Shown here piece after piece: positions 55,340 to 63,963 of a DNA stretch of 64,000 bases. The stretch is from assembly GCF_900176365.1 (NCBI RefSeq), contig NZ_FWXY01000007.1, forward strand, positions 124,001-188,000, written 5' to 3'. Positions within the stretch are counted from its first letter, which is position 1. Every line of letters begins with the position of its first letter. Origin of the DNA: Desulfocicer vacuolatum DSM 3385. GTDB lineage: Bacteria > Desulfobacterota > Desulfobacteria > Desulfobacterales > Desulfobacteraceae. The notes under the pieces were generated by a model. It was not told the origin of the DNA. It made no database searches and worked only from the letters and a program-made list of their open reading frames with translations. The translations under genes and the position numbers were made by a program.

Positions 55340-55562
55340 CCCACGGGCACGGGCACGGTTACGCCGGGTGCAAGTGCGGGCAGGCGCGGCGGGCAGGCGC
55401 ACACCCGAGCGCGCATAATGCCCGCGTGCACACGCCCGGACGTGTGCCCAGGCGTGCTTGGGGGCGGGCAAGTGCCCAGGTGCGTGCGGGCGCAACCGCG
55501 CACATTATGCCCAGGCGTGCCCAGGCACGCTTAGGGGCGGGCAGGCGCGCACCCGGGGGTGT
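55340..55562. repeat. GC-rich degenerate repeat island
   Basis: About 220 bases almost wholly of G and C in an AT-rich element. It is built from variants of GGGCAGGCGCG, GTGCCCAGGCGTG and GGGGCGGGCA. Two related blocks start at GCGCATAATGCCCGCGTGC (about 55410) and GCGCACATTATGCCCAGGC (about 55498). Open frames cross it on both strands because stops are rare, but none has family features. Possible roles are origin, sRNA or recombination site. The rest of 55308-55657 is plain leader. Confidence 0.6.
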
Positions 55563-55657
55563 AGCGTAGTTTAAATTCAAATTAAAACAGTAAGTTAAAG
55601 CGTTTTTGTCTGACCTGCAGCTTTAACAGAAAAGTTAAAAAATCTGGGAGGGTAAAA

Positions 55658-57247
55658 ATGAAAATTATCACCGTTTTTTTTAAGAAAATTCAGTCTTTTC
55701 TTTTTAAATTTCTTCAAACAAGGGTCATTGTATTGATTATTACGAATTGTGCGGTCCTTTTGATCGTTGAATTGTCTGATATTGTCAAGGATACGATTAA
55801 AAATATGAATCAAGCCTTTTTAATTCAACTTTATACCATTGAAGGCTGGTTATTTGAAAAGGTTCATAATGGATTCACTTTTTTTGAAGAAATATTGAAT
55901 ACATTCAAGGAAAAGGTGGAATCCGCCCTGAATGTGCTTTTGCCCGATGAATTCACCATCATTTTAAATCTTATCCAGTTTGGGGCCTGGCTTGATCTTT
56001 GTGTTCAAAGTCTTGTGTCAAATACCAAGAACAGCATTGGTATTGTCGTTTCTCAGACGGTGGCCCCTTTTCTTATTTTAACTGGTGAAGCCATTGAAAC
56101 CATCACAACCCTGACCACGGCCTTTACTACCATTGAACAAGGGATTAACCAAACCACTACCCAATGGTATGAATTTATAAAAAATGAACTGACCCTGGCA
56201 AAGACAACTTACAACGGACACATCAATAATTTTATTAATGCCGTTTATGCCGGGTTTGCCTGGTACAATGAAGGGGTTAACGCCATTGAAATCGCGGCCA
56301 CCGATGAAAAAACCATTATTGAGGGTCACAACCAGACAGCCCAGGGCATTATTGACGATATTTTGGTTTTGGTTGAACAATGTCAAGGCAGTGGTGATGG
56401 TGCCAATCAAACAATTGAATCCATTTCTGAGCTTTTAAATGGTATTTCTCCTGTTTCCACAACACCCCTTGATATTGATTATAACCAATACCGCCTTTCC
56501 CTGCTTGCTCCGGATGTCTTTGAATTTAATCCCACCATGCCGGACTGGCAAATTGACCTTGCACCGGCAAGGTCATGTCTGATCGCCCTGGAAACCCGGA
56601 TTAACGATTTAAATGATAATCTGACAAGCTTACCCCAAACCTTGTCTGATGATTTTATCAATCAGTTTCCACAGGTTTTTCAGTCTGAACTGATCGGAGA
56701 GATAAGACCTTTGATCGTTCTTGCCATGACACAACTTTTTATTCAAAAAAAAAACGCCCTCATGACCCATATATCCGGTGTGAAAACCGATTTAATGACA
56801 TATCAAAATGATATCCAGCTAAAAATCATGGAAAAGGCCAATGAAATTATCGGCAACATTGAAAAGGTGGAGTTAAACCTTGTTGAAAAGGTACCTGAAT
56901 TACTAACCCCCACCATTGAACGATATGTGGAAAAGGTTGCCACCGCCATTGAAAAGGCCAAAGAAGAAATCAGCCATGAAGACGTAAACATCATGGATTT
57001 TATCCCGGATCTTGAAAAAATAGAACAGATCATGGCCACCTTTGAAGAAATCGACCGGTTTTCACATCAGAAACCGGGAAAAGTCTCCCCCCTTAAACAT
57101 AAATTTATCATCCAGGACGTATACCGGCTTCTTTGCAATAATTTTTTTCGTGTTGAACGTATGGCCATCTTGTTTGCCCTGGCCCCCGGTGACCTACAGG
57201 TGGAAACATCGGATATCGTTAATTTGCTTTTGGAACTTCAAGAATAA
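55658..57247 (+). CDS. Element-encoded membrane-anchored coiled-coil protein, paralogue 1
   Basis: A 529-residue protein not matched to any family I know. One N-terminal hydrophobic helix at about 22-40 (RVIVLIITNCAVLLIVELSDI) is followed by long helical, amphipathic stretches such as KAKEEISHEDVNIMDFIPDLEKI. A Thr/Ile-rich middle lies between. Its C-terminal ~40 residues (QDVYRLLCNNFFRVERMAIL, then DLQVETSDIVNLLLELQ) match the end of the next protein. GGAGGG precedes the ATG. It could be a virion, tail-like or envelope-interacting protein; this is open. Confidence 0.75.
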   Translation: MKIITVFFKKIQSFLFKFLQTRVIVLIITNCAVLLIVELSDIVKDTIKNMNQAFLIQLYTIEGWLFEKVHNGFTFFEEILNTFKEKVESALNVLLPDEFTIILNLIQFGAWLDLCVQSLVSNTKNSIGIVVSQTVAPFLILTGEAIETITTLTTAFTTIEQGINQTTTQWYEFIKNELTLAKTTYNGHINNFINAVYAGFAWYNEGVNAIEIAATDEKTIIEGHNQTAQGIIDDILVLVEQCQGSGDGANQTIESISELLNGISPVSTTPLDIDYNQYRLSLLAPDVFEFNPTMPDWQIDLAPARSCLIALETRINDLNDNLTSLPQTLSDDFINQFPQVFQSELIGEIRPLIVLAMTQLFIQKKNALMTHISGVKTDLMTYQNDIQLKIMEKANEIIGNIEKVELNLVEKVPELLTPTIERYVEKVATAIEKAKEEISHEDVNIMDFIPDLEKIEQIMATFEEIDRFSHQKPGKVSPLKHKFIIQDVYRLLCNNFFRVERMAILFALAPGDLQVETSDIVNLLLELQE

Positions 57248-57288
57248 CAACCACGACAAATTTTTTATACACGCCAAAGGAGACAAGC

Positions 57289-58914
57289 ATGTATTCAACA
57301 ATATTTTCAGCCATGGCAAAGCTTTTGAAACCGGTGTGGAAATGGCTTTTTCGTTTTATTATTTCCCTGATTATATCCAATGCAGTGCTCTGGCTTTTGC
57401 GATATAGCGCAAGTGGTTATGTGCAAAAATTTCATGATGAAATCGTCCAGTTTGTGAAAGAAAAAAACAAGAAAGTTCTGGATCAAATATTTAATGTCGG
57501 TGATTTCCTCAACGAAATCATGGACACGGTGTTTCAAATGGGTAGTGAAATGGTTCTTACCCTGGAAGCATTGATTGACGACAGCATAAAATACACCACC
57601 GGGCTTGTGGATCAGGTATTGGCATGTATTCCGTTTACGGAGCGCATTGAGCAAATAGTACAAGATTGCATGGATGACATATCCATATTGATCCAAAATC
57701 AAGCAACCGGCATTGTAAATACCTTTTTTGCAGGCCCGGTGATTGATTTAAACACCCTTATCAGTACCGCAAAACTCCGCATTGATGCCCTGGAAGTGGA
57801 GATCGCCATGTATTTAATGGAAACCTGGCTTGCCATAGTCTCCCCCGTCCAGACCGGTATAACCACTGCCTATGAAAAGGTGCTTTCCCTGTCTGAATCT
57901 TTAAACGGCTTGGTTTCTTTTTGTAATGGCAGCATTGATACCATGGAAAATGCCATGACATCGGCATGTAATCAACTGGATTATTACAATTTAACCCTGG
58001 AAGAACAAAAAGCGGATCTTTTATGGATGATTGAGCAGGAACTCAATGAAAATCAAACCGGCGGCACCGGTGCCAATCTTCAATGTATCCGGCAAGAATT
58101 GGAAAACAAGTTGTTAATCAGCGAACCCGGCGGATTGAACATTGATTTTTCCCGGTTTCGAACAGATCCCCCCCAGATTGACCCGGATGAATATCTTTGC
58201 AAAGTCCAGATGATAGAAAACACCTTTACCTTTGATATGAACACCTTCTTGCCTGATTTTGACGACATGATCACCCACCTTTCCACCATCCATACGAAAT
58301 TATCAGAACTGGAAAAAAGTCTCATCACAGCCCTTGACGACAGTTTGCCGGGGATACTCAAGGGAAACATGGAAGGAAAAATAAGGGATCTTCTATTTAT
58401 CGCCCTGGTGGAAACATTGAAACGGAAAAAAATAAATGTATCTACTTATCTACAGGAGAAATCAACGGCCCTGACCACGGAAAAAGAGGCCCGAAAACAA
58501 GAAATCATCCAAAAAAAAGATGAAATCATCACAAATATCCAAACATTTGAAACCGAAACCATTGATTCAATCCAAGTTTTTCTTGATCCCAGTGTAAACC
58601 AACTCATTAAAGACCTGGAAGCAGGTATTGCCAGCAATGAAGATATCAGCGCCGTGAATATCGACAATGTATTGCCGGATACCACGGACATTGATTCCAT
58701 TATCACCACATTTGACGCCAATATTCACGCAAACGAAACCCCAAACATCACTGATTCCGTTAAATGGACTCCTGCGGATATTTACCGAATCTTGAAACAC
58801 AATTTTACAAAATCTGACCGCGTACCTTTGCTGGTGCATCTGTTTTCCCAGGATCTGAAGATCAACGCTGAAAAGTTAAAGGAGCTGCAACTAAAATGGA
58901 TACCCAAACCATAA
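57289..58914 (+). CDS. Element-encoded membrane-anchored coiled-coil protein, paralogue 2
   Basis: A 541-residue relative of the preceding protein in size, layout and ending. A membrane helix lies at about 18-37 (WLFRFIISLIISNAVLWLLR). A long helical body includes a KEARKQEIIQKKDEIITNI coiled coil near 390-410. The C-terminal block is DIYRILKHNFTKSDRVPLLVHL, then DLKINAEKLKELQL. The shared end pattern is D-[IV]-Y-R-[IL]-L-x2-N-F. AAGGAG precedes the ATG. No enzyme motif is seen. Confidence 0.75.
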   Translation: MYSTIFSAMAKLLKPVWKWLFRFIISLIISNAVLWLLRYSASGYVQKFHDEIVQFVKEKNKKVLDQIFNVGDFLNEIMDTVFQMGSEMVLTLEALIDDSIKYTTGLVDQVLACIPFTERIEQIVQDCMDDISILIQNQATGIVNTFFAGPVIDLNTLISTAKLRIDALEVEIAMYLMETWLAIVSPVQTGITTAYEKVLSLSESLNGLVSFCNGSIDTMENAMTSACNQLDYYNLTLEEQKADLLWMIEQELNENQTGGTGANLQCIRQELENKLLISEPGGLNIDFSRFRTDPPQIDPDEYLCKVQMIENTFTFDMNTFLPDFDDMITHLSTIHTKLSELEKSLITALDDSLPGILKGNMEGKIRDLLFIALVETLKRKKINVSTYLQEKSTALTTEKEARKQEIIQKKDEIITNIQTFETETIDSIQVFLDPSVNQLIKDLEAGIASNEDISAVNIDNVLPDTTDIDSIITTFDANIHANETPNITDSVKWTPADIYRILKHNFTKSDRVPLLVHLFSQDLKINAEKLKELQLKWIPKP

Positions 58915-59156
58915 ATCAGGATGCCACCACCAGAATACGAAATCGCATAGGCAAGCAAGATGATCTGTCCACCACCATAGATAAAATGACAGGCCAAAGG
59001 GACGCCAAGGCAAGATGGAGATACCGCACCGATGAAAAACTTTTAAATGCGGGGATTGTGGCCCTTTACCATTTAACGCCGTTAAATCCCATATTGGAGC
59101 AAAACCTTGAAGCCATCGCCCAGTTAAAAAAAAATAAGGGGAATGGAAAAAAATGA
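58896..59156 (+). CDS. Small basic element protein, unknown function
   Basis: An 86-residue soluble protein, overlapping the previous gene by 19 bases and the primase start by 4 (ATGA). It has a polar start (MDTQTINQDATTRIRNRIG) and a helical part around RYRTDEKLLNAGIVALYHLT. GGAG inside the previous gene serves the ATG. Coupling to the primase-helicase suggests an accessory replication role, but no family is recognised. Confidence 0.65.
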   Translation: MDTQTINQDATTRIRNRIGKQDDLSTTIDKMTGQRDAKARWRYRTDEKLLNAGIVALYHLTPLNPILEQNLEAIAQLKKNKGNGKK

Positions 59157-62100
59157 CAGAACAAACAGCAAAATATCAGGCAAAAGAAAACGGTAAGGGA
59201 AACAATAATTCAAACGGCAACATCCAAACCATAAAACAACGCATTGATCTTGAATCCTACCTTTCCACCATGGGATTGACCCTGAAAAAATCAGGATCAG
59301 ACACAAAAACCTGTCCATGCCCCCTGTGTAACCACAAGGATTGTTTCAGGGTAACCCCGTCAAAACAATTATGGCATTGCTTTTCCTGCGATCAAGGCGG
59401 GGATATCATTGAACTCCACCAGATCCGACACAATTTAACCAAGGCAGATGCCATCCTTGATCTTTCGCAATCCGTGGGAATCCCCATTGCCCGGGCATCA
59501 TCCATGAATCAACAAAGAGATACCGGCCGGAACCTTTCCGGAACCCCAAAAAGTGAAACCGGACAAAATCTCCGCAAAACCTCCCAAGAAAACATTTTCA
59601 ATGAAGCCATGGTCTATTATCGAACCACGGCCAAGACAAGTCCGGGCTTTAAACAATTTTTGCATTATCGAAAATTTAACCCTGCAGCCATCAATAAACT
59701 GGGGCTTGGTTATGCCGACGGCAACCTTCACACCCATTTAAAGGCCCGGGGCGTGACGGATCAGGAAATGATTGAAAGTAAACTGGTGCGCAAAAACGAC
59801 AACGGCTCCCTTTACGATTATTTTCGGTACCAGATTATTTACCCCACCATGGGCCCCACCGGGGATGTGATTCACCTCAAAGGCAAGGGCATTGATAAAA
59901 CCGGAAGGCCCACCGGTAAGACCTGGCAACTTGGAAATCGTGATTCTTTTTTTAACTGGCATCAAAAACCCGGGGGACAAATTTTAAATTCGTCCCCCAA
60001 AAAAGACACCTTATATATAGTGGAAGGGGAAAATGACGCGGTGGCCCTGGACAAAATAAACCGTACTGCATGGGCCATGGGCGGCACCCTTTCCCAAAAA
60101 CAGATTGATATTTTAAAACAAACCCTTTCCACCGGTGGGTTTGACGTGTGCGTAATTCCCGACAATGACAGCGCCGGGGAAAACCTGTTAAAAAAAATCA
60201 AATCCGAATTGATGTATTACACCCTGCCCGATACCTTGCGCCTTCTCATTGCCCCCCAAAGCCAAAGGATCACTGCCAGATATCCGGCCACCTTATATAA
60301 TGATGTGGATGAGGCCATCAGAAAAACAGATATTCCACCGGATTTTTCCCGGCAAAACAAAGCCCCCCTTTTCGGATCCGCAACACCGGCCACCGGTGAA
60401 AAACCATCCACCGCCGTTTCAAGCAGCAAAACAATAACACTGGAAAGTATCACCCGGCCCGCCCCCCTGGCACCATCATTGAAAACCTGCCTGAACCTTT
60501 ACCGGAAAACCATTGAAGAACAGGAACTTAAGTATTCATCAAACATTGTGGGCCACATTGTGTTTGAATTGTTAATGGATATCGGTGATTTTTTCGTAAT
60601 CGATGAGGAAATTTTATATATTTACCAGGGAAATCAATACGTGGTGGGCAGTAATCTGCCCTTTAAATCCCTCATGTACCAGCTTTCCCGGGGCAGCATT
60701 AATTATGCCGATAAACAAAGCAAGGTGATCTGGGAAAGCATTCAAGCCCAATGTTATTACAAAGCCCCCCACACCGAACACCGGGGATGGATTTACACCG
60801 ACGCCACAGCCGGCACAATCGGTGCCACGGCCACCCCGGCCATTTATTACAACCTGTGTAACCCCAAAAATGAAATCATCCGAATAACTCCGGGAAACAT
60901 TGAATTATTGATGAATGGATGCAATGACACATCGGTTTTCCTGCAAAAAAGCCCCAAAACCCGGCCCATTGCCTTAATTCCCATGACAGATGAGGAAATG
61001 AGCGATGGATTGCAAATATTTTTCGATCTTTTTTACGATAACATGGCCTGTGATATCAGCTGGAAAATCTATATTTTATCGTTCATCGTTAATTCATTGT
61101 TTTTGAACATGGCAAAGGCCCACGGTATCAATAAATTTACCGGGCACCAGGGCAGCGGCAAAACCGAAACCGCCGGGATGATCACCGCCCTTTTATACGG
61201 TCAGAACTTTGTCACCGTGGGTTCCACGGCATCTGACTACACCGATGCTGCCTTAAATCCGGTTACCATCTGTGATAATCTGGAAATTCATAACATCACT
61301 CCGGACAGGCGTGATTTTCTTCTTTGCGTGGCCACCGGGATCACCCGGCAAAAACGAAAAAGCGGCACAGATTCCGCCAATATTTACGAAAAAACCGTTA
61401 CCCAGATCATCACCACCAGTATTGAAAGCTTTGAGTTCCCCGAGCTTATCGAACGTGCCGTCACCATTCCCTTTGATCAAGAATTCTTTAACCAACGATA
61501 TCCGGGCAGCATGATCATAGAAAACAGCATCATTGGCAACCGGGATAAAATATTATCGGCCATTTTCCGTTTGTCCACCCACATTTTGAATAATTATCAA
61601 ACCAAAAAGGAGAAAATTTACCGATATCTTGAAAAGAATCACCCCAAACACAGCAAACGGCGATTAAATGAACATTTGGCCTGTATGGCGGTGATCACCG
61701 ATGAATTGAAACAAAGAACCCCCGGTTTAAAACAAATTTTTGACATGTCGGTGCAAGATATTGTGGCGGAGTGGATCAACCAGCAGGATAAGGAAAACAC
61801 CGAAATCATGTTTGAAACCAATATCATTGTCCGGTATCTCAATTTGCTTGCCCAGGAGAGCGCCAACGGATTGTTGGATGAATACCACGTCGTCAATCTA
61901 AATGCCGTTGCTGACGGGTTACCGGAGCATCCCACCGATAATAATAATTCAACGGGCAACTTAACCATGGAATTGACCACCAGTGAATTATTATCCGCCT
62001 TTGAACTTCTTGCAAAGAAATACAACATCCGGCAACGGTTTTCATCGGTGCGGCACCTGGCGGTGAGAATCCGTAACGAATTATCAGTAATTGAGGCGGC

Positions 62101-62167
62101 CCAGTGGCGCATACGGCAAACAAGGCGCGTCAAAGGCCAGAATCTGTTTGAAATCAGTAATTGTTAA
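59153..62167 (+). CDS. Primase-helicase: CHC2 zinc finger, Toprim and P-loop ATPase
   Basis: A 1004-residue replication protein. The zinc finger is CPLCNHKDCFRVTPSKQLWHC, with Cys56, Cys59, Cys76 and Cys79. The Toprim domain has LYIVEGENDAVALDK near 287 and VIPDNDSAGENLL near 334. A P-loop GHQGSGKT near 664-671 lies in a C-terminal ATPase domain, with TICDNLEI as probable Walker B. The start is coupled to the gene before it. It would prime and unwind element DNA, which suggests autonomous replication after excision. The length and domain set fit phage or integrative-element proteins. Confidence 0.87.
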   Translation: MTEQTAKYQAKENGKGNNNSNGNIQTIKQRIDLESYLSTMGLTLKKSGSDTKTCPCPLCNHKDCFRVTPSKQLWHCFSCDQGGDIIELHQIRHNLTKADAILDLSQSVGIPIARASSMNQQRDTGRNLSGTPKSETGQNLRKTSQENIFNEAMVYYRTTAKTSPGFKQFLHYRKFNPAAINKLGLGYADGNLHTHLKARGVTDQEMIESKLVRKNDNGSLYDYFRYQIIYPTMGPTGDVIHLKGKGIDKTGRPTGKTWQLGNRDSFFNWHQKPGGQILNSSPKKDTLYIVEGENDAVALDKINRTAWAMGGTLSQKQIDILKQTLSTGGFDVCVIPDNDSAGENLLKKIKSELMYYTLPDTLRLLIAPQSQRITARYPATLYNDVDEAIRKTDIPPDFSRQNKAPLFGSATPATGEKPSTAVSSSKTITLESITRPAPLAPSLKTCLNLYRKTIEEQELKYSSNIVGHIVFELLMDIGDFFVIDEEILYIYQGNQYVVGSNLPFKSLMYQLSRGSINYADKQSKVIWESIQAQCYYKAPHTEHRGWIYTDATAGTIGATATPAIYYNLCNPKNEIIRITPGNIELLMNGCNDTSVFLQKSPKTRPIALIPMTDEEMSDGLQIFFDLFYDNMACDISWKIYILSFIVNSLFLNMAKAHGINKFTGHQGSGKTETAGMITALLYGQNFVTVGSTASDYTDAALNPVTICDNLEIHNITPDRRDFLLCVATGITRQKRKSGTDSANIYEKTVTQIITTSIESFEFPELIERAVTIPFDQEFFNQRYPGSMIIENSIIGNRDKILSAIFRLSTHILNNYQTKKEKIYRYLEKNHPKHSKRRLNEHLACMAVITDELKQRTPGLKQIFDMSVQDIVAEWINQQDKENTEIMFETNIIVRYLNLLAQESANGLLDEYHVVNLNAVADGLPEHPTDNNNSTGNLTMELTTSELLSAFELLAKKYNIRQRFSSVRHLAVRIRNELSVIEAAQWRIRQTRRVKGQNLFEISNC

Positions 62168-62190
62168 AATCGAGCAGAAGGGAGGGAATA

Positions 62191-62307
62191 ATGGAAAGAC
62201 GAATGTTTAGCAGAAGAATTATTGGGGCCATTAGTCGTGATGGCTTTTTGGATTACTTTTCTGATTGGATGTGGGATGAAATTTTTGAACTTTTCACGCA
62301 TGAATAG
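62191..62307 (+). CDS. Micro-ORF of 38 residues
   Basis: ATG 62191 follows GGGAGGG (62180-62185). The product begins MERRMFSRRIIGAISRDGFL and goes on YFSDWMWDEIFELFTHE; it is basic at the front and acidic and aromatic at the end, so it could be an amphipathic helix. It sits between the primase and the glycosyltransferase-like gene on the same strand. No family known. Confidence 0.5.
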   Translation: MERRMFSRRIIGAISRDGFLDYFSDWMWDEIFELFTHE

Positions 62308-62374
62308 TTGTGAAATAGAAAATAGATTTCCCCGGCGTACCAAGGATTCATCAATTAATCAATAAGGAGACAAC

Positions 62375-63220
62375 ATGAAAAATTTACCAAACGGCATTGA
62401 CTTTGACGGTGAAATTTATTGGTCAACCTGCCCCGAATGTGGAAGAAAACAAGGAGACATGGGCAATAATATGAAATGTTGGGAATGCGGTTACACCCCC
62501 ATGCCCCATAAACCACGAATTGCTGTGATTTATCCCTACAGTGCAAAAAAATCCAAGTGGCAGGAGATAAACTATTCAATCGGTTCCATAAAAAAGAATT
62601 TCATGGAACCCCACAAGATATTTATCATGGGTGAGGACAACCCGGAAATAGCGGACACCCAATACATTTACCACTATGACAACCCAACTTTTACCACCGA
62701 ACAAAATAACGGCGGGAAATTGGAAAAATGCGTGGCCACCTTTGACAAATTTATCTGGATGAATGATGATTTTTACCTTCTTAAACCCACAGATGCCACC
62801 CGGATAATGACCAATCCCCCCCTTAGAAACATGGCTGATTATAAATCACGCGGTACAAACAGGTGGCACAAATTATTGTGGAATACCTTTGATATGCTTA
62901 AAGAGGCAGGCATTGACCCAATTTTTAATTTTGCCACCCATACCCCCCAATTCTACATTTCCGAAAATTTAACGGCAGCTGCAAAACAATTTCCCATCTT
63001 TGAAGGCAAGGTATTGGTTGAAACCGTCTATTTTAATCTGTTCCGGCCCTGGCCACTCATGACGTCACAGGAAAAGGCAGGATTTTACACACCAAAGCAA
63101 AGTCAAAATCAAGAGCAGTTAAAGGAAAAATTCATGACATGCCGGTATCTCAACCATGATGACAGAGGATTGACCCCAAATCTTAAAGATATGATTATTG
63201 AGCATTTTGGAAGTATGTGA
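62375..63220 (+). CDS. Glycosyltransferase-like protein with N-terminal zinc ribbon
   Basis: A 281-residue protein. An N-terminal ribbon has Cys19, Cys22, Cys35 and Cys38 (CPECGRK and CWECGY). The rest resembles the Stealth or related sugar-phosphate transferase group: a IAVIYPYSAKKSKW start, SIKKNFMEPHKIFIMGED, YHYDNPTF, and FIWMNDDFYLLKP, whose NDD would bind metal. Phages use such enzymes to change their own or host surfaces or DNA. AAGGAG precedes the ATG. No target is evident. Confidence 0.6.
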   Translation: MKNLPNGIDFDGEIYWSTCPECGRKQGDMGNNMKCWECGYTPMPHKPRIAVIYPYSAKKSKWQEINYSIGSIKKNFMEPHKIFIMGEDNPEIADTQYIYHYDNPTFTTEQNNGGKLEKCVATFDKFIWMNDDFYLLKPTDATRIMTNPPLRNMADYKSRGTNRWHKLLWNTFDMLKEAGIDPIFNFATHTPQFYISENLTAAAKQFPIFEGKVLVETVYFNLFRPWPLMTSQEKAGFYTPKQSQNQEQLKEKFMTCRYLNHDDRGLTPNLKDMIIEHFGSM

Positions 63221-63283
63221 ACGTTTATTTGAGTTTTTTATAAAATTATATATAAATTATTTATGATAATCTCAAAAAAAGAC

Positions 63284-63312
63284 TTGATTTTTACGTAAAA
63301 CATAAATATAGT
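63284..63312 (+). promoter_or_regulatory. Putative sigma-70 promoter for the 127-residue gene
   Basis: TTGATT, 17-base spacer, TATAGT in AT-rich sequence, about 70 bases before the start. It implies separate and perhaps strong transcription. Confidence 0.5.
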
Positions 63313-63383
63313 TTTAGAAAAGCTTAGGTAATACACAAAGCTGGTCACCCATCAAATTTTCATAATGCACAAGGAGAAACATC

Positions 63384-63767
63384 ATGCCCTTACTAACACT
63401 TGATTTTGAGGCAAAAACGAAAACCGAGGCAATGCTTTTGGAAGAAGGCGCAAAAGATGAAAAATGGCCACTGGTTTGTGATGGTCGAATCAAGGCTGCC
63501 GATGCCGACCCCATTGGCCCGGCGGTGTACAAAGGCACACCCGATTCCAAGGATGGCCCCGTAACCCGTGCTCTTTTCCTTTTTTCCGATACCGATGATG
63601 CAGTGGTCTGTGTTGTTGACAATGCCGATGAAATGGATTTGACCTTGACCATTGCCAATTTTCTGGATTCTTATGGAGCAAGTACCAGTGCAATGAAAGC
63701 CAAACGTCCGGTCATTGACGCCGGATCCGGTTCCGGCTCCGGTTCGGGCTCCGGTGGTGGTGAATAA
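63384..63767 (+). CDS. Element protein of 127 residues with Gly-Ser tail
   Basis: A soluble acidic protein starting MPLLTLDFEAKTKTEAMLL. It has a beta-rich-looking middle (VTRALFLFSDTDDAVVCVVD) and ends in alternating Gly-Ser (GSGSGSGSGSGGGE). AAGGAG precedes the ATG, and its own promoter and two downstream hairpins flank it. A virion or capsid-decorating role is a guess from layout; no family recognised. Confidence 0.65.
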   Translation: MPLLTLDFEAKTKTEAMLLEEGAKDEKWPLVCDGRIKAADADPIGPAVYKGTPDSKDGPVTRALFLFSDTDDAVVCVVDNADEMDLTLTIANFLDSYGASTSAMKAKRPVIDAGSGSGSGSGSGGGE

Positions 63768-63782
63768 ATCCATCTTTTCCCC

Positions 63783-63852
63783 CTTTGCAAGTCATAAATT
63801 TTAAATCCTCCATGCAGGTAACGGCAAATCATAAAATTTGCGACTTGCAAAG
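63783..63852. other. Long inverted repeat downstream of the 127-residue gene
   Basis: CTTTGCAAGTCATAAATTTT pairs with AAAATTTGCGACTTGCAAAG, 18 of 20 positions, around a 30-base loop. No T-tract follows, so a terminator, protein-binding or replication site are all possible. Confidence 0.6.
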
Positions 63853-63894
63853 CCCGTAACAAGATCAGATTTTAAACAACCCCACCCAATCCCC

Positions 63895-63936
63895 TTTATC
63901 CGGTTCGTTTTCCTCCTCCAGAATGAACCGGATAAA
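63895..63936. other. Perfect 12-bp inverted repeat before the last gene
   Basis: TTTATCCGGTTC and GAACCGGATAAA, 18-base loop. Flanked on both sides by C-rich runs (CCCACCCAATCCCC and CACCCCACCCC). It ends 27 bases before the next start codon. Confidence 0.6.
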
Positions 63937-63963
63937 AAACACCCCACCCCAGGAGTTTTACCC

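Noticed and set aside
55282-55569. 95-codon frame across the GC island
   Set aside because: It overlaps the excisionase-like gene end and consists of Ala, Arg, Gly and Pro runs, as expected from low-stop GC-rich DNA; frames on the other strand are equally open.
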